Source of the DNA: an uncultured Collinsella sp.
Lineage (GTDB): Bacteria > Actinomycetota > Coriobacteriia > Coriobacteriales > Coriobacteriaceae
DNA: 28,588 nucleotides
Direction: 5' to 3'
Assembly: GCA_958403205.1 (NCBI GenBank)
Contig: CATXWM010000027.1
Location: forward strand, 1 to 28,588
In this document: positions 8,353 through 15,182 of the stretch, piece by piece
Numbering within the stretch: position 1 is the first letter of the stretch
How the letters are laid out: each line of letters opens with the position of its first letter
Made by a program: the position numbers and the translations under genes
Notes under the pieces: generated by a model
What the model was told of the DNA's origin: nothing
Database searches by the model: none
The model's input: the letters and a program-made list of their open reading frames with translations, nothing else

Positions 8353-8387
8353 ATTGGTGCAAAGAAACCTGGCCCCAATGCAGCAAT
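8353..8387. repeat. REP-like palindromic element, copy 2
   Basis: The ends ATTGGTGCA and TGCAGCAAT are inverted repeats with one mismatch, around the core AACCTGGCCCC. The 27-bp central part matches copy 1 (7142-7172) at all but two positions. It starts 2 bp after the Mbeg1-like stop codon. Confidence 0.68.
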
Positions 8388-8417
8388 CTTCGATGCGCTT
8401 GGGGCGGGCTTGACCGC

Positions 8418-8423
8418 TATACT
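8418..8423 (+). promoter_or_regulatory. Probable -10 box (TATACT) of the nucleoid-protein gene
   Basis: TATACT preceded by GC lies 38 bp before the chosen start at 8462. No clear -35 is seen at 16-18 bp. Confidence 0.5.
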
Positions 8424-8461
8424 GGTTCGTGCCGAAATCGATCTAGAACGGAATGCCGTAT

Positions 8462-9466
8462 ATGAAAATCAATCATGCGATTCTGCATATCCTGGACTTT
8501 GACTCTGCCGTTAACGTCATGAGCCAGCGTGAGCTCGATATCGAAAGCCGTACCGTGCGCAATTTCGTAACCACGCATCTGCGCCGCGCACGCACCTCGG
8601 CCGACAATAAACGCGCCACGTTTGCCGAGAACTCTGCGTTTGGCGGCGAGCTCAAGGGCTATTTCTTTGGCGAGCGCGAGTTTGTGGACCTGTCGCAGCA
8701 GATTGCGGAGTTTATCTCTTCCGAACTCACCAAGGCCGAGAAAGCCGAGTCCACTGACGTGCTCGTGGCGGACTTTGATGACGATGAGGATGCCCGCTGG
8801 TTTGCCGTGATGCTGCTGGGCTCCAAGCAGGCTTTTATGCACGAAGTGGGCCGCGAGGAGGGGGAGGTGCGCAACGATATCGCGCGCCACTACGCCATTC
8901 TGCCAAACCCCTCGCAAAAGGTGCCAAGCTATGCCATCGTGCGCGCGAGCACCATGGAGATCGGCTATGTGGATAAGAAACGCAAGATCGCCGGCGAGGA
9001 CCGCATGCTTATCCCCGACGGCCTGCTGCAGTGCGACACGGGCGTATCAGGCAAGGAGGTCATCGATACCGTGACGCGTGTGGTCGAGGAAGTCGCCGAG
9101 GAGCACGGTGCCAATACGGCCGTAGCGCTCGCCAAGGTTAAGGCTGCCGTTGCCGAGAAGGTTGAGGATGACGAGGAACTGCCGCCTTGGGATATTGTCG
9201 ATGAGGTCTTTGAGGACGAGCCGGTCATCAAGGAGAGCGTGCGTGCGGTGCTGACCGAGGAGAAGGTGCCTGAGCGCGTTCCCGTGGAGCGCAAGCAGGT
9301 CGAACGCGCGGCGGTGCGCAATCATAAGATCCGTACCGACACGGGTATCGAGATCAGCTTCCCGGCCGAGATGGGTTCGAACTCTGAGTACATCGAGTTT
9401 GTCAACGAGCCCAACGGCCTCATCTCCATCGAGCTCAAAAACATCGGGTCAATTGAGAATCGATAA
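8462..9466 (+). CDS. YejK/NdpA-family nucleoid-associated protein
   Basis: This 334-residue protein resembles the 37-kDa nucleoid-associated protein family (NdpA/YejK, PF04245). The N-terminus (MKINHAILHILDF) is followed by a long alpha/beta domain with NSAFGGELKGYFFGEREFV, by VADFDDDEDARWFAVMLLGSKQAF and by a strongly acidic stretch around 220-245. It ends in the conserved strand-rich segment GIEISFPAEMGSNSEYIEF. In proteobacteria members associate with the nucleoid; their role in Actinobacteria is unclear. The ATG at 8462 is preferred over the in-frame ATG at 8453 because the only purine-rich site (ACGGA) is then correctly spaced. It is followed by a strong terminator and is probably monocistronic. 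Confidence 0.88.
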   Translation: MKINHAILHILDFDSAVNVMSQRELDIESRTVRNFVTTHLRRARTSADNKRATFAENSAFGGELKGYFFGEREFVDLSQQIAEFISSELTKAEKAESTDVLVADFDDDEDARWFAVMLLGSKQAFMHEVGREEGEVRNDIARHYAILPNPSQKVPSYAIVRASTMEIGYVDKKRKIAGEDRMLIPDGLLQCDTGVSGKEVIDTVTRVVEEVAEEHGANTAVALAKVKAAVAEKVEDDEELPPWDIVDEVFEDEPVIKESVRAVLTEEKVPERVPVERKQVERAAVRNHKIRTDTGIEISFPAEMGSNSEYIEFVNEPNGLISIELKNIGSIENR

Positions 9467-9493
9467 ACTGCGCCTGTAAGCTGCAGACAAAAC

Positions 9494-9525
9494 AAAGGCC
9501 GAAACCCTTCGGGGCTTCGGCCTTT
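9494..9525 (+). terminator. Intrinsic terminator after the nucleoid-protein gene
   Basis: A 10-bp stem (AAAGGCCGAA / TTCGGCCTTT) with an inner CCC-TTC-GGG hairpin is followed by a T-tract (six Ts in all from 9523). Confidence 0.9.
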
Positions 9526-9530
9526 TTTGC

Positions 9531-9711
9531 TTGGGGCTGAATTGCGTTGTAGGTTGAGCATACGTCAGCGAAAACGCCCCTAGGCGAGCAAGGTGACGCG
9601 AAAGAGGAGGGCATTGACCTTCTGGTCATGCCCGACGATTGAACGTCAGATTGCCGCTCTGGGTCGTTTGCAGCGTCGACTAGTTACGCGGTTTGGTAAA
9701 ACCGCGTAACC
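9531..9711. other. Structured intergenic stretch, possible non-coding RNA
   Basis: About 180 bases between convergent genes contain several inverted repeats and no convincing gene. CGCC-CCTA-GGCG lies at about 9575-9585. GGGCATTGACC pairs with GGTCATGCCC (9609-9633, one bulge). CGTCA occurs at 9563 and 9644 and can pair either way with TGACG at 9594. A 12-bp perfect stem closes the region at 9683-9710. This could be a small RNA, an operator array or a decayed repeat; no known RNA family is recognised. Confidence 0.35.
9683..9710 (-). terminator. Stem-loop at the 3' end of the dap operon
   Basis: A 12-bp perfect stem (GTTACGCGGTTT / AAACCGCGTAAC) with a 4-nt loop lies 2 bp beyond the dapH stop. 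No U-tract follows on the minus strand, so it may be a processing or stability hairpin rather than a classical intrinsic terminator. Confidence 0.6.
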
Positions 9712-10431
9712 CTACAGCTGGCGCAGGCCTTCCTCGAGACCGGTCTTGCTGTCGGTCTTCTCATCGCGCATCTTGATGACGCGGGCGGGGACACCGGCCA
9801 CGACGGCACCGGCGGGGACGTCCTCGACGCACACGGCACCGGCAGCCACGACGGCGCCCTTGCCCACGCGCACGCCCTCCAGGACCACGGCGTTGGCGCC
9901 AATCATGACATCATCCTCGATGATGACGGGCGTGGCGCTTGCGGGCTCAACGACGCCTGCCAGCACGGTGCCGGCGCCGATGTGGCAGTTCTTGCCCACG
10001 GTGGCGCGGCCGCCCAGCACGGCGCCCATATCAATCATGGAGCCTTCGCCAATGACGGAGCCGATGTTGATGATGGCACCCATCATGATGACGGCGCGAT
10101 CGCCGATCTCGACGCGGTCACGGATGATCGCGCCCGGCTCGATGCGGGCGTTGATGCCCTTAAGGTCGAGCATGGGCACGGCAGAGTTGCGGCAGTCATT
10201 CTCGACATCGTAGTAGTCGATGGAGTCGGCATTGGCATCGAGGATGGCCTTGAGCTCATCCCAGTCGCCAAAGACGGTCTTGCCGCGACGGCCGCCGTAG
10301 ACATGTGCGTCGCCCCAGGCAACCTTCATGCCGGGCTTCTCGCGCACGTACAGCTTGACAGGTGTCTTTTTGGGCGCGGTGGCGATGTAGTTGATAATCT
10401 CCTGGGCATCCATCTCGGCTGCGTTACTCAT
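9712..10431 (-). CDS. dapH: Tetrahydrodipicolinate N-acetyltransferase DapH
   Basis: It transfers acetyl from acetyl-CoA to tetrahydrodipicolinate, committing the pathway to the acetyl branch of diaminopimelate and lysine synthesis. The 239-residue protein has the family's N-terminal alpha/beta domain (about 1-85). A left-handed beta-helix of hexapeptide repeats follows (IEPGAIIRDRVEIGDRAVIMMGAIINIG, in part), with GAGTVLAGVVEP and the closing VVAGVPARVIK typical of acyltransferases. Length and the SVIGEGSMIDMGAVLGGRA block fit DapH rather than the succinyl enzyme DapD. It is the last gene of the operon, 39 bp after dapB, with AAGGAG before the ATG. Confidence 0.95.
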   Translation of the reverse strand: MSNAAEMDAQEIINYIATAPKKTPVKLYVREKPGMKVAWGDAHVYGGRRGKTVFGDWDELKAILDANADSIDYYDVENDCRNSAVPMLDLKGINARIEPGAIIRDRVEIGDRAVIMMGAIINIGSVIGEGSMIDMGAVLGGRATVGKNCHIGAGTVLAGVVEPASATPVIIEDDVMIGANAVVLEGVRVGKGAVVAAGAVCVEDVPAGAVVAGVPARVIKMRDEKTDSKTGLEEGLRQL

Positions 10432-10470
10432 ATGCTGTTTCTCCTTTGCGTGGATACGGTTGATACCTGG

Positions 10471-11211
10471 TTAGGCAAACATGACCTGGTCGAAGGTGTA
10501 GAAGCCGGGGTCGCGGGTGACGAGCTTCTGAGCGGCGGCCAGGGCGCCGTTGACGAAGATCTGACGGCTCGTGGCGCGGTGGGTGAGCGTGACCTCCTCG
10601 TCCTGGCCAAAGAAACTCACTTCGTGGACGCCGGCGACAGTGCCACCGCGCAGCGAGTGCATGCCGATCTCCTTGGGATCGCGTGCTCCGCACATGCCCT
10701 CGCGGCCATAGACGGGGTGGTAGCCTGCCTCGGGCTCGGCTTCGACGACGGCGTCGAGCAACAACTTGGCAGTGCCGCTGGGGGCGTCGACCTTTTGGTT
10801 ATGGTGCGTCTCGACAATCTCGCAGTCAAAGCCGGGCAGCTCGCGCGTGGCCTGTGCTACCAGATGACGCAGGGCTGCGATACCGATGGAGTAATTGCCG
10901 GAGTGCATGACGCGGGTGCTCTGACCCAGCTCGCGCAGGCGATCCATCTGATCGGGTGTGTAGCCCGTGGTGCCCGAGACCAACGCGGCACCCGTGCGCT
11001 CGACATAGGTGACGATGGCATCGAAGGTCACGACGTTCGAGAAGTCGATGATGACGTCGGCTGCCGGGGCGCTCTCGAGCTCGGACAGATCAAAACCGAT
11101 CTGGGCGACGATACCAAAAACGGGCTGACCGGCGGCGTCGACAACGCCCTCGGCGGTGGTGCGGATGAGCGAGCCCATGCGGCCCGTTCCCATAATGACA
11201 GTCTTAATCAA
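10471..11211 (-). CDS. dapB: 4-hydroxy-tetrahydrodipicolinate reductase DapB
   Basis: It reduces the DapA product to tetrahydrodipicolinate with NAD(P)H. The 246-residue protein shows the nucleotide-binding IMGTGRMGS, SGTTGY, and the catalytic signature ETHHNQKVDAPSGTA. The start is a TTG at 11211, needed to keep the first beta strand (IKTVIMG); the first ATG in frame (11193) would delete it. The TTG overlaps the end of dapA by 8 nt, so translation is probably coupled. GAAGGGAG inside the dapA tail is the likely ribosome binding site, 9 nt away. Confidence 0.94.
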   Translation of the reverse strand: MIKTVIMGTGRMGSLIRTTAEGVVDAAGQPVFGIVAQIGFDLSELESAPAADVIIDFSNVVTFDAIVTYVERTGAALVSGTTGYTPDQMDRLRELGQSTRVMHSGNYSIGIAALRHLVAQATRELPGFDCEIVETHHNQKVDAPSGTAKLLLDAVVEAEPEAGYHPVYGREGMCGARDPKEIGMHSLRGGTVAGVHEVSFFGQDEEVTLTHRATSRQIFVNGALAAAQKLVTRDPGFYTFDQVMFA

Positions 11212-13513
11212 GCAGACCAGCTCCCTTCAGAGCATCGGTAAGTGCAGCGCGCGTGTCGTCTGCCATGGGGCATAGAGGCATGCGGTAGTTTGCCTCGATC
11301 ATACCCATCTGAGCAAGCGCTTCCTTGACGGGGATGGGGTTGACCTCGCTAAAGAGGGCATTGATGAGCGGCTGGCCGGCAATCTGGATATCGCGGGCGC
11401 GCGCCACGTCACCGTCCAAATAGGCGCGGCACATGTCATGCACAAGCTGCGGCTGAATGTCGGCCCACACGCTGATGGTGCCCGAGGCGCCCAGGCTCAT
11501 GAGCGGCACGGTGAGCGCATCCTCGCCCGAGTACATGCGGAAGTCGTCGGACAGCAGGTGGGCGATCTTGGCCGCGTAGGCGACGTTGCCCGAGGCTTCC
11601 TTGATGCCCATGATGTTGGGGTGCGCGGCCAAGCGCTCTACGTTGCGCTCGCTGATGCCGCAGCCGCAGCGGCCGGGGATGTTGTACAGGATGCAGGGGA
11701 TGTCCACAGCATCGGCGACGGTCTTAAAGTGCTGATAGATACCCTCTTCATTGGACTTGTTGTAGTAGGGGGTGATGAGCAGCAGGCCGTCGGCTCCCAA
11801 GCCCTGGTAGGTGAGCGACTTGGTGAGCATCGTCTGCGTGGAGTTGGAGCCCGAGCCGGCGATGACGGGGACGCGTCCTGCAACATGCTTGACCACGGCG
11901 GCGACGACGGAGTTGTCCTCGTCATCGGTCATCGTGGCGCTCTCGCCGGTGGTGCCCAGGGTGAGGATGGCGTCGGTGCCGTTTTGCAGGTGGAAATCGA
12001 TAAGGCGCTCGAGTGCATCAAAGTCGACGCTGCCGTCCTTTTTAAACGGTGTAACAAGGGCGACGATTGAGCCCTCGAGATTGCGGATGTCCATGTTCTT
12101 CTCCTTCGCGTCCGCGATCTGGATGCGTTTGTTCCATTGGGCGGCGACTGCCAGGCGCTCGTCTTGGGCCCGACGGCGGGCGCTTTCGGCGCGCGACTTG
12201 GCCAGCAGCTCTCGGCCGCTCGGCAGCACGTCGAGCGTGGCAAAGTAATCGCCCGGGCGCTCGGCACGGCGGATGAGGTCGGCCGAGCCATCGGGGCGCA
12301 GCAGGACCTCGGCGGAGCGCAGCCGCCCGTTGTAGTTGTAGCCCATGGAGTAGCCATGCGCGCCGGTATCGTGGATCACGAGTGCATCACCCATGTCGAT
12401 CTGCGGCAGTTCACGGTCGATAGCGAACTTATCGTTGTTCTCGCACAAGTTGCCCGTGATGTCATACGTGTTCGTGACCGGTGCTGCGGTCTTGTCAGGG
12501 CCACCCGGCTGTCCCATCACCGTAATGTGGTGGTAGGCACCATACATAGCGGGACGAATGAGGTCGACGGCGCTTGCGTCCACGCCGATATAGTCCTTGT
12601 AAATCTGCTTCTCGTGGATGGCCTTGGTGACCAGGCAGCCGTAGGGGCCCATCATAAAGCGGCCCATCTCGGTGCAGATGGCCACATCGCCCATGCCGGC
12701 AGGAACCAGGATCTCGTCGTATGCCGCATGCACTCCCTCGCCGATGGCGTGAATGTCGTTGGCCTGCTGCTCGGGCAGATAGGGGATGCCGACGCCGCCG
12801 GACAGATTGATAAAGGCGACATGTGCGCCGGTCTCGCGCTCCAGGCGCACGGCAAGTTCAAAGAGGATGCGTGCGAGCTTGGGATAGTAGTCGTTAGTGA
12901 CGGTGTTGCTGGCAAGGAATGCGTGGATACCAAAGTTCTCGGCACCCTTGGCCTTGACCATGCGGAAAGCCTCAAAGAGCTGCTCGGTGGTCATGCCGTA
13001 TTTGGAGTCTCCGGGGTTGTCCATAATGCCGTTGGAGAGCTGGAACAGGCCGCCCGGATTAAAGCGGCAACTGACTGTCTTGGGGATGGGCCCCGCAACG
13101 CGCTCAAAGAACTCGATATGGCTTATGTCGTCAAAGTTGACGATGGCGCCCAGCTTATCTGCAAGGGCAAAATCCGCTGCCGGCGTGTCGTTGGACGAGA
13201 ACATGATGTCGTGGCCGGTGATGCCCAGTGAGCGGGCGATCATGAGCTCGGTATAGCTCGAGCAATCGCAGCCGCAGCCGTATTCGTTGAGGATGGAGAT
13301 GAGTGCCGGGTTAGGGTTGGCCTTGACGGCAAAGTATTCCTTAAAGCCCGGGTTCCATGCAAAGGCGTCGCGCACCTCTTGCATGTTGCGGCGGATGCCC
13401 GCCTCGTCGTATAGGTGAAACGGCGTGGGGAACTGCTCGACGATATGCTCGAGCGTTTCCTTGTCCACAAACGGCTGTTTGGCCGCATATGCTTCGTTGG
13501 GGGTCAATGCCAT
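11204..13513 (-). CDS. lysA-dapA: Fused diaminopimelate decarboxylase - dihydrodipicolinate synthase
   Basis: One uninterrupted 769-codon frame encodes two complete enzymes. Residues 1 to about 430 are a fold-type III PLP decarboxylase (LysA): PLP lysine in FAVKANPNP, CDCSSYTELMIA, a glycine-rich NLSGGVGIPY, and the catalytic Cys in NLCENNDKF. A charged helical linker follows (about 430-473). The last 296 residues, from an internal Met at 12094, are a full DapA: GTTGES, Tyr in ILYNIPGR and Schiff-base Lys in MGIKEASGN. LysA makes lysine from meso-DAP; DapA condenses pyruvate and aspartate semialdehyde, so the first and last steps of the pathway share a chain. Because AAGGAG lies 6 nt before the internal ATG, separate DapA may also be made. 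A lost lysA stop codon or a sequencing error in the linker is the alternative to a true fusion. Confidence 0.92.
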   Translation of the reverse strand: MALTPNEAYAAKQPFVDKETLEHIVEQFPTPFHLYDEAGIRRNMQEVRDAFAWNPGFKEYFAVKANPNPALISILNEYGCGCDCSSYTELMIARSLGITGHDIMFSSNDTPAADFALADKLGAIVNFDDISHIEFFERVAGPIPKTVSCRFNPGGLFQLSNGIMDNPGDSKYGMTTEQLFEAFRMVKAKGAENFGIHAFLASNTVTNDYYPKLARILFELAVRLERETGAHVAFINLSGGVGIPYLPEQQANDIHAIGEGVHAAYDEILVPAGMGDVAICTEMGRFMMGPYGCLVTKAIHEKQIYKDYIGVDASAVDLIRPAMYGAYHHITVMGQPGGPDKTAAPVTNTYDITGNLCENNDKFAIDRELPQIDMGDALVIHDTGAHGYSMGYNYNGRLRSAEVLLRPDGSADLIRRAERPGDYFATLDVLPSGRELLAKSRAESARRRAQDERLAVAAQWNKRIQIADAKEKNMDIRNLEGSIVALVTPFKKDGSVDFDALERLIDFHLQNGTDAILTLGTTGESATMTDDEDNSVVAAVVKHVAGRVPVIAGSGSNSTQTMLTKSLTYQGLGADGLLLITPYYNKSNEEGIYQHFKTVADAVDIPCILYNIPGRCGCGISERNVERLAAHPNIMGIKEASGNVAYAAKIAHLLSDDFRMYSGEDALTVPLMSLGASGTISVWADIQPQLVHDMCRAYLDGDVARARDIQIAGQPLINALFSEVNPIPVKEALAQMGMIEANYRMPLCPMADDTRAALTDALKGAGLLD
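12101..12106 (-). promoter_or_regulatory. Internal ribosome binding site for DapA
   Basis: AAGGAG on the minus strand lies 6 nt before the in-frame ATG at 12094, at ideal spacing. It sits inside the linker of the fused lysA-dapA frame and would allow free DapA to be translated as well as the fusion. Confidence 0.65.
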
Positions 13514-13599
13514 GTCCCGTAAACCTCGCTATCCAGACGGCGCCATCTGCGCATCGAATCCGCATAGCGTGGACCCCATGTCCGGATAGCGCTCCCGCA
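13514..13599 (-). promoter_or_regulatory. Translational expression platform of the lysine riboswitch
   Basis: On the minus strand CGCTATCCGGAC (13580-13591) can pair with GTCTGGATAGCG (13527-13538) over 12 bp with one G-U. The second arm overlaps the first base of the GAGG Shine-Dalgarno (13524-13527) of lysA. A competing CGCTAT (13564-13569) can pair with the same GGATAGCG. This arrangement fits lysine-dependent sequestration of the ribosome binding site rather than transcription termination, since no U-tract hairpin is present. Confidence 0.6.
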
Positions 13600-13745
13600 T
13601 TGCTGCAGACAGTCCTGCGGGTGTTTCCCGCAGGCCCACCAGGTTGTTCGTGCCCGAAAAACCCAGTTCGGCGGGTTTCGCCTCCCCACGGGGTCAAAGC
13701 CTGCCGGCTCGCCCGCGGTTCTTCGTGCCCGCGCCTCTATCAAGT
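13600..13745 (-). ncRNA. Lysine riboswitch (L box) aptamer
   Basis: The minus strand reads through the conserved L-box blocks in order: GATAGAGGCGCGG at the 5' end (13741 downward), GGGGAGGCGAAACCCGCCGAA, a CCTGG segment, then the hairpin CCTGCGGG-AAACA-CCCGCAGG followed directly by ACTGTC (ending near 13608). These match the Rfam lysine riboswitch consensus (RF00168) as I know it. It binds free lysine and shuts off lysine synthesis genes; here it sits directly ahead of lysA-dapA, dapB and dapH. Together with its platform it explains the 380-base gap between lysA and the divergent deacetylase gene. Confidence 0.9.
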
Positions 13746-13762
13746 GGTAACGACCCTACCAC
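13744..13762. promoter_or_regulatory. Inverted repeat GTGGTA-N7-TACCAC
   Basis: A perfect 6-bp inverted repeat flanks the 5' side of the lysine riboswitch in the divergent promoter region. It could be an operator shared by the lys operon and the deacetylase gene, or a short upstream RNA stem. Confidence 0.3.
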
Positions 13763-13849
13763 GTTGCACTTTACCAAACAAGAGTATTCGTATATAACGT
13801 TTAAAAAATGCAGGGATATGCTGGAAATAAGGGTGTGGCAATCTTGCGG

Positions 13850-13855
13850 CACAAT
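13850..13855 (+). promoter_or_regulatory. Possible -10 box (CACAAT) of the M20 deacetylase
   Basis: CACAAT lies 38 bp before the chosen start at 13894 and resembles the other -10 boxes of the window; no clear -35 is seen. Confidence 0.35.
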
Positions 13856-13893
13856 AAGATGGCAACTGGCGCGCACCTATGAAAGGAACCTCT

Positions 13894-15081
13894 ATGACCG
13901 AGCTCCAAGAACTCCGTCGCTATCGGCGCGACTTGCACAGGATCCCGGAGCTCGACTTCGATCTTCCGCAGACGATCGCCTATATTGAGGGCGTGTTGGC
14001 GCCGCTCGCCTGTGAGGTGACCCATCCGTGTCCGAGCTGCGTTTGTGCCTTCTTCGATGCCGGTGTGGGCGCTACGCGTGCCACGGCGATTCGCGCCGAC
14101 ATGGACGCCCTGCCCATCGCGGAGGCAACAGGCGCGGCCTTTGCCTCGACCCATCCCGGCAAGATGCATGCGTGCGGACACGATGGACACATGGCCATGG
14201 CGCTTGCTGCCGCGACGCATGTCGACCGCACGATTCGCGAGCGGCCGGGCGTCATCAAGTGCAACGTGCTCTTTGTGTTTCAGCCGGCCGAGGAAACGAC
14301 CGGTGGCGCCAAGACAGTGTGCGAGAGCAGCGTTTTCGAGCGCTATGGGGCAGATCGCATCTTTGGCTTCCACGTATGGCCCGATTTGCCCGCCGGTACG
14401 TTGGCGAGCTGTTCCGGTCCGCTGCTGGCGCGCTCAAGCGAGACGCACATTCATATCCATGGCACGAGTATCCATATCGCCAAGACCTACGGCGTTCCCG
14501 TAAACGAATCGCACGATGCGGCGCTGGCGGCTGCCAAGTTCTTGGTTTCCGAGCGTGAGCTCATGGACGAGTTGGGTGCCGACGAGCCCTGTATTGGTAA
14601 GTTTGGCCTGCTGCAGGCCGGGACCGTCTGCAACGCGGTGGCGGGGGAGGCCCATGTTGCCGGTAGCCTGCGTGTGTTTACGGACGACATGTTCGACCGC
14701 GCGCGCGAGGGCGTGCGCCGTGTGTTGGACGAGGCCTGCGCCGCAACGGGCTGTACGTACGATATCGATTTTGCCGAGGGCTATCCGCCGGTCGATAACG
14801 ACCCCGAGCTGTTCGCCCGCATCGCGCCTGCCTTGTCCGAGCTGCAACTTGTGGACGAGCCGCTGCTAATCGCCGAGGATTTCGCGTTCTATCAGCGCCA
14901 TCTGCCGGGCGTGTTCTTCTTGCTAGGCACGGGCGTGCCAGAGGGACAAGAAAACCCGAGCGATTCGGATGGCTGTCCCGCCTATGCCACGAGCGCCCTT
15001 CACACTGATACCATGCTCTTTGACGAGGAAATTCTGCTCAAAGGCCTCGATGTCTACAAACGATTGCTTTTGCTTGCTTAA
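13894..15081 (+). CDS. M20 amidohydrolase, likely N-acetyl-diaminopimelate deacetylase
   Basis: This 395-residue M20D-type metallo-amidohydrolase has the metal-binding MHACGHDGH (about 91-99), Glu-Glu in QPAEETTGGA (about 133-134), His in GFHVWPDLP (about 160) and a C-terminal ALHTDTMLF. The start RRDLHRIPELDF and the RADMDALPI segment read like Bacillus N-acetyl-diaminopimelate deacetylase. Its divergent position next to the lysine operon and the presence of dapH make that the likely role, with acetate release giving LL-DAP. A hippurate or other N-acyl-amino-acid hydrolase is the alternative. The usual GKGGHAAxPH dimer-interface motif is altered to HGTSIHIA. The ATG at 13894 is preceded by AAAGGA; the upstream ATG at 13879 is not. 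Confidence 0.88.
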   Translation: MTELQELRRYRRDLHRIPELDFDLPQTIAYIEGVLAPLACEVTHPCPSCVCAFFDAGVGATRATAIRADMDALPIAEATGAAFASTHPGKMHACGHDGHMAMALAAATHVDRTIRERPGVIKCNVLFVFQPAEETTGGAKTVCESSVFERYGADRIFGFHVWPDLPAGTLASCSGPLLARSSETHIHIHGTSIHIAKTYGVPVNESHDAALAAAKFLVSERELMDELGADEPCIGKFGLLQAGTVCNAVAGEAHVAGSLRVFTDDMFDRAREGVRRVLDEACAATGCTYDIDFAEGYPPVDNDPELFARIAPALSELQLVDEPLLIAEDFAFYQRHLPGVFFLLGTGVPEGQENPSDSDGCPAYATSALHTDTMLFDEEILLKGLDVYKRLLLLA

Positions 15082-15110
15082 TTGCCGAAGGATACTTGTT
15101 CTAGGAAACA

Positions 15111-15124
15111 CGAACAGATGTTCG
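15111..15124. promoter_or_regulatory. LexA (SOS) box CGAACAGATGTTCG
   Basis: A perfect CGAAC-N4-GTTCG palindrome fits the LexA/DinR consensus of Gram-positive and actinobacterial SOS genes. It ends 1 bp before the TATAAT of the higBA promoter, inside the spacer, where bound LexA would block RNA polymerase. A second pair of half sites (TGTTC 15097-15101 and GAACA 15112-15116) overlaps it. Confidence 0.75.
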
Positions 15125-15125
15125 G

Positions 15126-15131
15126 TATAAT
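15126..15131 (+). promoter_or_regulatory. -10 box of the higBA promoter (TATAAT)
   Basis: A consensus TATAAT preceded by GG lies 51 bp before the higB start. There is no good -35 hexamer; the LexA box occupies that region. Confidence 0.7.
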
Positions 15132-15158
15132 AGAGATGTAAGTTTATAGAAACGTTTG

Positions 15159-15171
15159 ACGTTATTAACGT
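15159..15171. promoter_or_regulatory. Palindrome ACGTTA-T-TAACGT, candidate HigA operator
   Basis: A perfect 6-bp inverted repeat with a single central base lies 12 bp before the higB ATG, between the transcription start and the ribosome binding site. HigA antitoxins bind palindromes at their own promoter, so this is a natural autoregulatory site (inference). Confidence 0.45.
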
Positions 15172-15182
15172 AAGGCGATACT

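Noticed and set aside
9982..11241. 419-codon plus-strand frame across dapH and dapB
   Set aside because: Spans two well-supported genes in antisense; His/Asp/Gly-rich shadow composition.
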